Shown piece by piece: positions 1 through 4,983 of a stretch of 5,613 bases of DNA (positions within the stretch are counted from its first letter, which is position 1; every line of letters starts with the position of its first letter). The notes beneath the pieces are model-generated. The model was not told where the DNA came from. It made no database searches and worked only from the letters and a program-made list of their open reading frames with translations. The translations under genes and the position numbers were made by a program. Location: contig CP070645.1 of the NCBI GenBank assembly GCA_020354275.1, positions 911,950 through 917,562 of the forward strand, written 5' to 3'. The DNA comes from Dehalococcoidales bacterium (lineage in GTDB: Bacteria; Chloroflexota; Dehalococcoidia; Dehalococcoidales; UBA2162).

Positions 1-200
1 ACCTCCACCCGGTCACTGACCAGTTTGCCCTCACTGAAAAGGCTCAAAGAAAGTGATTCAGTACTGCCGCTGTGCAATACCTTCGGGATTATGGCCATGT
101 AGCCCTCGGCCGTTTCAACCGGCCCGCAACCGGGCAATACCGAAACGGTAAGCGCCAAGATAAGAAAAGAAATAACTACAGGAAACAGTTTGGTTTTCAT
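1..200 (-). CDS. N-terminal part of a secreted lipoprotein, probably alpha-2-macroglobulin-like (runs off the left edge)
   Basis: The ATG at 200-198 is preceded by a GGGAG Shine-Dalgarno-like site 7 nt upstream. Sixty-six codons are visible before the window ends. Residues 1-25 form a lipoprotein signal peptide: basic MKTK start, a hydrophobic core at about 5-22, and the lipobox LPGC with Cys25 as the lipid-modified residue. Residue 26 is Gly, not Asp, so there is no inner-membrane retention signal of the E. coli type. The mature start, with GYMAIIPKVLHSG and then an alternating beta pattern, resembles the first macroglobulin (MG1) domain of alpha-2-macroglobulin family proteins, which trap proteases at the cell surface. 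Only about 40 mature residues are visible, so the lipoprotein call is strong and the family call tentative. It is co-directional with the upstream kinase, 166 bp away. I found no convincing promoter or terminator in that gap, so both readthrough and separate transcription are possible. Confidence 0.75.
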   Translation of the reverse strand, partial: MKTKLFPVVISFLILALTVSVLPGCGPVETAEGYMAIIPKVLHSGSTESLSLSLFSEGKLVSDRVE

Positions 201-366
201 TGTTCCACTCCCGCCTAAACTGGTAAATTCTTCAGTTAATATAACGCCGGCAGGGCAGAAGGGTTAGCATACAGATGTATTCTTGGCCAGGATTAGTCTC
301 AATAAATATGGGAATTGCCCCCGGGCGATTGTTAACGGTCGCGTGGGAATACCTTGAGATTGACGG

Positions 367-1791
367 CTACTCTTCTGAGATACTACCGGTATCAGCCGGC
401 AAGGTAACGATAAACTGTGCCCCCTTACCCGGCGTGCTGGTGACCCCGATTTCTCCGCCATGCGCCACCACGATCTCCCGGACAATGGCCAGCCCCAGGC
501 CTACACCGGTCCTCACCTCACCCGCCTGATAGAAACGGTCAAATACATAGGGCAGCTGTTCGGGTGGAATCCCCGGTCCGTTATCAGCCACAATGATTTC
601 TATATTCTTCCCGTTGAGCTGGCGGCCGCTGATATTTATCTCGCCACCGTGAGGGCTGTGCTTGAGGGCATTATCTAGCAGATTGGTAAAAACCTGCTCC
701 AGCCGGTCAGCATCTCCCGACACCGGTATAAACGGTTCCATCTCCATTTTAAGGAGGACACCTTTTTCTTCAGCTTGTGCCGCGATAATACTCCAGCAGT
801 GCTCGATAAGCTCCCTGACCTCCACCGCTTCCTTGGCCAGCCGGGTCTGCCCCGACTGCATCCGGGAAAGCTCAAGGAGTTCATCAACCTGCCTGATCAT
901 CCGCTTGGACTCGTCCTCAATGACCCGGGCTGCCCTCAAGCGGGTATCTTCGTCACTGGCAGTGCCATCAAGCATTGCCTGGGCAAACCCCCTGATGGAA
1001 GTGAGCGGGTTCCTGAGCTGGTGGGAGACATCGGCAACGAAGTCACGGAGCTTCTTCTGCGACATTTTCACTTCTCTGGCCATGTTATTAAAACCGCTGG
1101 CCAGTCCCCTGACCTCGGCAGGGCCCTCTACCGGTATCTCCTGGTCATAGTCCCCCTGGGCTATCATGTCAGCAGCCTCGGTGACGCGCTGGATGGGGCG
1201 GTAGACCGACCGGGCAACAAGGAAGGCAATTACCACCGATATACAAAAGGCGATCAGTCCCGCCCAAAGGAAGGGGCGGATAAGGCCAAGCCAGAGCGTT
1301 AAAATACTGCTACGCGGCACCGCCAGAACTATGGACTCCAAAGCGGCTGAGGTCTGTGGAATAAACAGTACCCTGAACGGGTAGGCAGCAAAGATAAAAG
1401 TTTGACCGTCAGAAGTGACAAAGGTGCCGTGATATGGTTTCGAGATGTCTGAAGGCAGGCTCTCCGGAGGTAACTCAATGGTCTGCTTTTCCAGGCTTCC
1501 CTGCGGCAGGATCTGCCTGACGATATTACCCTCCATATCAACCACGAGAATATAGACGCCGGTGCTCTGGGCCTGCTCCTTAAGGTTAGACCACACATCA
1601 TCCAGAGGCACCTGCCGTTTGGCCAGCGACCTTGTCTGCACATATATCGGCACAGTCATATCGTCCAGGCGGGAAGCGATAAAACGGTCACTGTAGCGCT
1701 GAAGTATCACCGATACCACAACAGCCACCATACTCAAACAGATAATAATTATCAGGGTGTAGGTTATAATCAACCTCAGCCGTAAGCTCAT
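367..1791 (-). CDS. Membrane sensor histidine kinase (HAMP-HisKA-HATPase)
   Basis: This 474-residue two-component sensor kinase should autophosphorylate on His and pass the phosphate to the regulator encoded just upstream. Transmembrane helix 1 spans about residues 7-30. An extracytoplasmic sensor region covers about 31-165, and helix 2 about 174-194. A HAMP linker (195-247) has the usual Pro199 and the E..GLASGFNNM pattern. HisKA follows from about 248 to 315 with phosphoacceptor His257 in SHQLRNPL. The ATPase domain (about 355-467) has the N box LLDNALKHSP (Asn374), G1 DNGPGIP (403-409), the F box VFDRFYQ and G2 GVGLGL (429-434). All catalytic boxes are present. The H-box is odd in having Gln258 where Glu or Asp is usual. 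The start is ATG with AGAGGT 5 nt upstream. The gene lies 55 bp after the regulator stop with no terminator seen, so the two are probably one operon. The layout is that of the PhoR/ResE/BaeS type. The stimulus cannot be read from sequence. Confidence 0.95.
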   Translation of the reverse strand: MSLRLRLIITYTLIIIICLSMVAVVVSVILQRYSDRFIASRLDDMTVPIYVQTRSLAKRQVPLDDVWSNLKEQAQSTGVYILVVDMEGNIVRQILPQGSLEKQTIELPPESLPSDISKPYHGTFVTSDGQTFIFAAYPFRVLFIPQTSAALESIVLAVPRSSILTLWLGLIRPFLWAGLIAFCISVVIAFLVARSVYRPIQRVTEAADMIAQGDYDQEIPVEGPAEVRGLASGFNNMAREVKMSQKKLRDFVADVSHQLRNPLTSIRGFAQAMLDGTASDEDTRLRAARVIEDESKRMIRQVDELLELSRMQSGQTRLAKEAVEVRELIEHCWSIIAAQAEEKGVLLKMEMEPFIPVSGDADRLEQVFTNLLDNALKHSPHGGEINISGRQLNGKNIEIIVADNGPGIPPEQLPYVFDRFYQAGEVRTGVGLGLAIVREIVVAHGGEIGVTSTPGKGAQFIVTLPADTGSISEE

Positions 1792-1846
1792 ATAGTACCT
1801 CTAATCTCAGTCATGTAAAAACCACTATTTCATCGCCGTTGCCCGG

Positions 1847-2521
1847 TCATTCCGCTACTGTCATTTTGTATCCAACACCCCTGACCGTCTCAATCTGCGT
1901 GCCTGACCCACCTATTTTGTCCCGAAGGTGATTAACATGCACATCAACGGTACGGGTCTCCCCATAATAGTCATAACCCCATACTAGCTCCAGCAGTTTC
2001 TCCCGGGTAAGCACCATTTCAACATTCTGCGCAAGGGTAACCAGCAGGGCAAACTCCTTGGTTCTTAGCTTCACCGATTGCCCGTCCACGGTAGCCTCAT
2101 GGCGGGAAAGGTCGACACGCAGCCTGCCGATATCTATAATATCACTGGCCTGGACACCGGCCTGATAACGGCGGAGGATGGCTTTAACTCTGGCCACCAG
2201 CTCTCTGGGATTAAATGGTTTGGTTAAATAATCATCTGCTCCCATTTCAAGCCCCAGTATTTTGTCAATATCCTCCCTCCGGGCGGTTAACATTAAAATT
2301 GGCACATCACTCTTGGTACGTAACTGCCGGCATACTTCAAAACCGTCGATATCAGGCAGCATTACATCAAGTACAACTAGGTCAGGGTTCACATCACCAA
2401 GCCTGGAGAGGGCAACCTGACCGTCGGCTACCCCCTCTACCTGGTATCCCTCACGCTCCAGGTAGAGCCTGGCTAACTCGATAATATTGGGCTCATCGTC
2501 AACTACCATTATCCTCGGCAT
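1847..2521 (-). CDS. OmpR/PhoB-family response regulator
   Basis: This 224-residue DNA-binding response regulator has the normal length for the family. The receiver domain (about 3-115) has acidic pocket Asp8/Asp9, phosphoacceptor Asp52 in VVLDVMLPD, Thr79 in MLTAR and Lys101 in YLTKPF, all intact. The winged-helix output domain (about 128-222) shows the typical LRTKEFALL start, the recognition-helix region TRTVDVHVNHLRDKI and the terminal wing RGVGYK. It should bind DNA as a dimer after phosphorylation by the kinase encoded next. The ATG at 2521-2519 is preceded by GGGGTG about 4 nt upstream. A promoter with perfect TATAAT lies 39 bp upstream of the start, and repeated CAAACAC motifs just beyond its -35 could be autoregulatory sites. 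Subfamily (PhoB, ResD, BaeR, etc.) cannot be settled from sequence alone, so no symbol is given. Confidence 0.96.
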   Translation of the reverse strand: MPRIMVVDDEPNIIELARLYLEREGYQVEGVADGQVALSRLGDVNPDLVVLDVMLPDIDGFEVCRQLRTKSDVPILMLTARREDIDKILGLEMGADDYLTKPFNPRELVARVKAILRRYQAGVQASDIIDIGRLRVDLSRHEATVDGQSVKLRTKEFALLVTLAQNVEMVLTREKLLELVWGYDYYGETRTVDVHVNHLRDKIGGSGTQIETVRGVGYKMTVAE

Positions 2522-2559
2522 AAATCACCCCGGTAATAAGAAATGGCTCCACGTGTCCC

Positions 2560-2588
2560 ATTATACCCAAAAGCCCTTCTTCTGCCTA
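2560..2588 (-). promoter_or_regulatory. Sigma70-type promoter of the regulator-kinase operon
   Basis: On the minus strand a -35 TAGGCA (2588-2583; 4 of 6 consensus) and a perfect -10 TATAAT (2565-2560) are separated by 17 bp. The predicted transcript start is near 2553, giving a 5' leader of about 33 nt that includes the ribosome site of the response regulator. The match was judged by eye. Confidence 0.65.
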
Positions 2589-2599
2589 TATCACTATTT

Positions 2600-2648
2600 C
2601 AAACACCCGGTTAGACAGGGTAACGGCGTGTGTTTACCAGCAAACACA
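2600..2648. repeat. CAAACAC direct repeats and a 7-bp inverted repeat upstream of the regulator promoter
   Basis: CAAACAC occurs at 2600-2606 and again at 2641-2647, exactly 41 bp apart (about four helical turns). TGTGTTT at 2629-2635 and AAACACA at 2642-2648 form a perfect 7-bp inverted repeat around a 6-nt centre. The nearer copy lies about 12 bp upstream of the -35 of the regulator promoter. OmpR-family regulators usually bind direct repeats near such positions, so this could be an operator for autoregulation. The usual 11-bp spacing is not evident, so the assignment is tentative. Confidence 0.35.
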
Positions 2649-2698
2649 TTCCTGAATAATCTGTCAGCAGAAAAAGAACCTATTGCTAATATGGCCCT

Positions 2699-2708
2699 GT
2701 TATATAAC
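2699..2708. repeat. 10-bp perfect palindrome GTTATATAAC
   Basis: A perfect palindrome lies 30 bp upstream of the -35 of the tRNA promoter, in the divergent intergenic region. It could be a small regulator site, but a 10-bp AT-rich palindrome is not rare by chance, and nothing else supports a role. Confidence 0.2.
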
Positions 2709-2738
2709 TGAATTTACGTGGAGTATGCCCTCTGTGAC

Positions 2739-2768
2739 TTGATTTTTCATACTTTTTTAACGTAAAAT
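2739..2768 (+). promoter_or_regulatory. Promoter of the tRNA-Gly gene
   Basis: A -35 TTGATT (2739-2744) and a -10 TAAAAT (2763-2768) are separated by 18 bp. The predicted start is near 2775, about 13 nt before the mature tRNA 5' end, as expected for a short tRNA leader. Almost the whole spacer is filled by one arm of the 15-bp inverted repeat. Confidence 0.6.
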
Positions 2769-3053
2769 TCACCTGTTTGTTAGTTTTGCGGGAGTAGTTC
2801 AGTGGCAGAACATCTGCTTCCCAAGCAGGGGGTCGTGGGTTCGAATCCCATCTCCCGCTCCACAGATATAAAAATATAGGTCGCGTTGCTAAAATGAATG
2901 ATTTACGACAAGCTGTTTTACTAAATGGTAGATTTGCCACGATAACCTGCCTTTTTCGGGAATTCCCCCAGCAGTTGATTCAACCTTCTACTCGTTAGCT
3001 TCTCCTTCCTTTTTAATAACCACCGTTGACCTCATAATGTTAAAAAAGTATGA
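2747..3053. repeat. 15-bp perfect inverted repeat flanking the tRNA-Gly segment
   Basis: TCATACTTTTTTAAC at 2747-2761 recurs as its exact reverse complement, GTTAAAAAAGTATGA, at 3039-3053. The two arms enclose 277 bp carrying the tRNA gene. The left arm sits in the spacer of the tRNA promoter. The right arm overlaps the spacer and -10 of the promoter of the HAD gene, in opposite orientation relative to transcription. The sequence identity ends sharply at the arm borders. No target-site duplication is seen outside the arms. Confidence 0.6.
2788..2862 (+). tRNA. tRNA-Gly (anticodon CCC)
   Basis: A complete cloverleaf can be folded. The acceptor stem GCGGGAG (2788-2794) pairs perfectly with CTCCCGC (2852-2858). 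The D arm is GTTC/GAAC (2797-2800 with 2808-2811). The anticodon stem TCTGC/GCAGG (2813-2817 with 2825-2829) encloses loop TTCCCAA with anticodon CCC at 2820-2822. The T arm GTGGG/CCCAT has loop TTCGAAT (2840-2846). The discriminator base is T2859, usual for bacterial tRNA-Gly, and CCA (2860-2862) is encoded. It reads the glycine codon GGG. It has its own promoter and is transcribed divergently from the response regulator operon. No clear terminator was found after it. Confidence 0.97.
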
Positions 3054-3054
3054 T
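3026..3054 (+). promoter_or_regulatory. Near-consensus promoter of the HAD hydrolase gene
   Basis: A -35 TTGACC (3026-3031; 5 of 6) and a -10 TATGAT (3049-3054; 5 of 6) are separated by the optimal 17 bp. The expected transcription start is at about 3060-3062, on or next to the A of the ATG at 3060. The gene would then be transcribed without a leader. Confidence 0.7.
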
Positions 3055-3059
3055 TAGAT

Positions 3060-3905
3060 ATGAATCTCCCTCAAATCAATCAGCCTCCTTCTGCAATAGC
3101 TATCGACCTCGATGGAACCCTACTGAGTTCCAACTCAAAGCTGTCTCCGCGAAACCGTAAGGCAATCGAGAGATGTCTTTTAAAATGCCTACCGATTGTC
3201 GTGGCCACGTCTCGTCCGGAGCGCTCAATTCGCCGACTCATAGGTAATGAATTGACAGACCGTTGTTCATTAGTAATGCTAAATGGAGCAGTCGCAAAAG
3301 CTGCTCCACCTCTCTCCGGATTTGTCAGAGAACAAATTCCTGCCTCAATTGTTGAAGATATCATTAAACTTGTTATGAATACACAACATGAGTGCGAAGT
3401 GCTGATAGAGCTGGCAGGTCACGAGTTTGGCGCCAATTTTCAACGTGACGCAGAAACTCTTTGGGAGATCAACTCCGCAACACCAGATATGGTATTACCG
3501 CTTGAACAGACAAGGGACAGAGTTCAGACAAAAGTAGCTGTATATGGCTTTGAACAAGACCTTTCGGGAATTATCGCTGAGGTCTCGACCCAGTTCATGG
3601 ATTTTGTGTCAGTCATTCCATCCAATATGTCAAGATTTTTCAGTATTGTCAGTAATACAGCTTCGAAATCTCAAGCCTTACGAATACTCTTAAATTCTGC
3701 ACAGATATCCGTTGAAGATGTAATTGCTATCGGAGATGATATTCCTGATTTAGACATGCTGGAGGTCTGCGGAATTCCGATTGCTATGAGCAATGCTGTT
3801 CCTGAAGTGAAGGCCATTTGTCAGTATCAGACCGCAAGCAACGATGAGGATGGTGTGGCAATTGTACTTGAGCAAGTGATTGAGATCTTCCAACGGGAAA
3901 GTTAA
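3060..3905 (+). CDS. HAD-superfamily hydrolase, Cof/type IIB (probable sugar- or nucleotide-phosphate phosphatase)
   Basis: This 281-residue cytoplasmic HAD phosphatase has the usual length for the Cof/YidA group. Motif I is IDLDGT, with nucleophile Asp16 and acid/base Asp18. Motif II is Thr50-Ser51-Arg52 in VVATSRPE. A C2-type cap covers about residues 85-190. Motif III is Lys203 in ASKSQAL. Motif IV is IGDDIPDLDML, with Mg-binding Asp226 and Asp230. Most Cof proteins have GDxxND at motif IV, so Pro229 for Asn is a variation, but both metal-binding acids remain. The C-terminal GIPIAMSNAVPEVKA is typical of the family. Substrates of this group are usually small phosphorylated metabolites such as sugar phosphates or flavin precursors, and the exact one cannot be inferred. 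ATG 3060 is the only possible start: an in-frame TGA lies at 3051-3053 and no ATG, GTG or TTG follows before motif I. No Shine-Dalgarno site is present. The gene is visibly AT-richer than the kinase genes. Confidence 0.92.
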   Translation: MNLPQINQPPSAIAIDLDGTLLSSNSKLSPRNRKAIERCLLKCLPIVVATSRPERSIRRLIGNELTDRCSLVMLNGAVAKAAPPLSGFVREQIPASIVEDIIKLVMNTQHECEVLIELAGHEFGANFQRDAETLWEINSATPDMVLPLEQTRDRVQTKVAVYGFEQDLSGIIAEVSTQFMDFVSVIPSNMSRFFSIVSNTASKSQALRILLNSAQISVEDVIAIGDDIPDLDMLEVCGIPIAMSNAVPEVKAICQYQTASNDEDGVAIVLEQVIEIFQRES

Positions 3906-3940
3906 TATCGTAGAATAGGAATTCCACAAAGGGACGATAC

Positions 3941-4063
3941 ATGGATGATCAGAACAGCAGATTGTTAAAGCTAGCCATGAAAGACAGAGACGCAGGAGCA
4001 GCGGTGTTGGAGCAAGCCTTCACGGAATACGAGTTACTCCGGGATTGGGGATTCCTTATTTAA
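3941..4063 (+). CDS. Possible small protein of 40 residues, unknown function
   Basis: An ATG at 3941 opens 40 codons ending in TAA at 4061-4063. AAGGGAC lies about 6-12 nt upstream and could serve as a weak ribosome site. The product is charged and mostly helix-compatible in its first 35 residues (LLKLAMKDRDAGAAVLEQAF), ending in RDWGFLI. It begins 35 bp after the HAD gene stop, so the two could be co-transcribed. Its last 8 bp overlap the 3' end of the convergent methyltransferase gene. I do not recognise the sequence, and no function is claimed. It could be a genuine small gene, a remnant of a longer one, or a chance ORF. Confidence 0.4.
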   Translation: MDDQNSRLLKLAMKDRDAGAAVLEQAFTEYELLRDWGFLI

Positions 4064-4751
4064 CAGCATAGAACCCTGCCTGCATGTAAGACATCCAGAA
4101 AAGATCTACGATTTTAAAGCCCGTTTCCCGCAATAAATTAAGGTGTTCCTCTATTGTGATGGGGAAATATTCAGAGTTAAAGCGTCTGGAATGTGCTTCA
4201 ACAACAGATTTTAACCTACCCTGTTCAATCTGAAAACGCTTCCAGCGGCCCAATCCCAACGAAATACCCCGTTGTGTGACTGGGGCAACATTTTCTACAG
4301 TAATAAAAACCCCTCCTTCTTCCAGTAACTGATAACATATCTGAGTAGCCTGGGAGCGTTGGGGCTTTTGCAGATAATGATGGCTAAGAATGGCTGTGAT
4401 TATTTGGGGATGCATCTCGTTCTTATATATGGCTAGGTTTTCACTGGGGGCCGGGGAGAGGTATTTAACACGTTTCTCCGGTAAGCCCTTTAGACGGTTC
4501 ATAGCCTGCTTTAACATAGGCTCAGACGGATCGGTCAAGACAAAGGTGGTCCGGGGAAAATGGGGTAATGCAATTTCAACAAGGTAACCTGTACCGCATC
4601 CGGTATCCAACCAGCAGCTTACTTCTGGCCTTATTGTTCTGACCAGGTCTACCGTCTCCGATTGAATGGTTTCATAATACGGAATCGTCTGTCTTACCGA
4701 TTTATCATACTCAGCTGCGTTATGCGGTGTAGCGTTATCTGAAGCTAACAT
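4056..4751 (-). CDS. Class I SAM-dependent methyltransferase (CmoA-like fold group, substrate unknown)
   Basis: This 231-residue soluble methyltransferase has the Rossmann-like SAM-binding core. Motif I is WLDTGCGTGYL, with Asp49 and the glycine loop at 51-55. Motif II ends strand 2 at Asp74 (FVLTDPSEPML), expected to bind the ribose of SAM. The motif IV region is ITAILSHHYLQ (about 118-128), and EEGGVFITVEN (144-154) forms the following strand. The N-terminal AAEYDKSVRQTIPYYETIQ (12-30) and C-terminal LLRETGFKIVDLFWMSYMQAGFYAVK-type ending are reminiscent of tRNA cmo5U34 (CmoA)-like and related small-molecule methyltransferases. The substrate cannot be deduced. ATG 4751 is preceded only by a weak purine stretch (AGAGTAAG). 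No convincing promoter was found upstream. The gene is convergent with the HAD gene, and its stop overlaps the small ORF from the other strand. Confidence 0.9.
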   Translation of the reverse strand: MLASDNATPHNAAEYDKSVRQTIPYYETIQSETVDLVRTIRPEVSCWLDTGCGTGYLVEIALPHFPRTTFVLTDPSEPMLKQAMNRLKGLPEKRVKYLSPAPSENLAIYKNEMHPQIITAILSHHYLQKPQRSQATQICYQLLEEGGVFITVENVAPVTQRGISLGLGRWKRFQIEQGRLKSVVEAHSRRFNSEYFPITIEEHLNLLRETGFKIVDLFWMSYMQAGFYAVK

Positions 4752-4902
4752 GCACTTACTCTAACAGACAGCGCTTCAATAATTCAACAATCCGCCTGAA
4801 AATATTACGACCCTACAAATAACTATGCAGTTGAGCTTAAGAGCTACGATAACCCCGCCTGGTTCCTTCTGCTGGTCAAGAAAACCAAGAACCCCCCTTT
4901 AA

Positions 4903-4941
4903 GCCAAGCTTCTACCAGACCTGAATAATAAGCTTAATGGC
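4903..4941. repeat. Imperfect inverted repeat in the gap between methyltransferase and regulator
   Basis: GCCAAGCTT at 4903-4911 is mirrored by AAGCTTAATGGC at 4930-4941: 9 pairs with a 3-nt bulge around an 18-nt loop. No T-run follows on either strand, so it is not a standard intrinsic terminator, although it lies downstream of the regulator gene on the minus strand. Another imperfect hairpin (GGTT.../...AACC) lies at 4861-4893. Otherwise the 232-bp gap 4752-4983 shows no gene or clear signal. Confidence 0.3.
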
Positions 4942-4983
4942 ACAGCAGGTTCAAACACAAGCTAGCTACACCACCTCCGGATC

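Noticed and set aside
313..330. Inverted repeat AATTGCCC/GGGCGATT considered as terminator of the kinase operon
   Set aside because: The central loop is too small, there is a mismatch on the minus-strand transcript, and no proper T-run follows.
662..1302. Long plus-strand ORFs opposite the histidine kinase
   Set aside because: They lie within the convincing kinase gene on the other strand, lack ribosome sites and show no domain features.
2686..2940. 84-codon minus-strand ORF containing RWDSNPRPPAWEADVLPLNYSR
   Set aside because: This is the reverse strand of the tRNA-Gly gene. The same peptide is a well-known false hypothetical protein arising antisense to tRNA-Gly.
2958..2967. GGGAATTCCC palindrome after the tRNA as a terminator
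   Set aside because: It has no loop and no T-run on the transcript side; the T-run precedes it on the plus strand.
3906..3939. TATCGT...ACGATA inverted repeat after the HAD gene
   Set aside because: Arms of 6 bp around a 22-nt gap are expected by chance, and no T-run follows.
4752..4800. Promoter for the methyltransferase gene (TTGTTG at 4790-4785)
   Set aside because: No acceptable -10 box is found at 16-19 bp spacing.
4861..4893. Imperfect hairpin GGTTCCTT...AAGAACC
   Set aside because: Its bulged stem has no T-run on either side, so a terminator cannot be supported.
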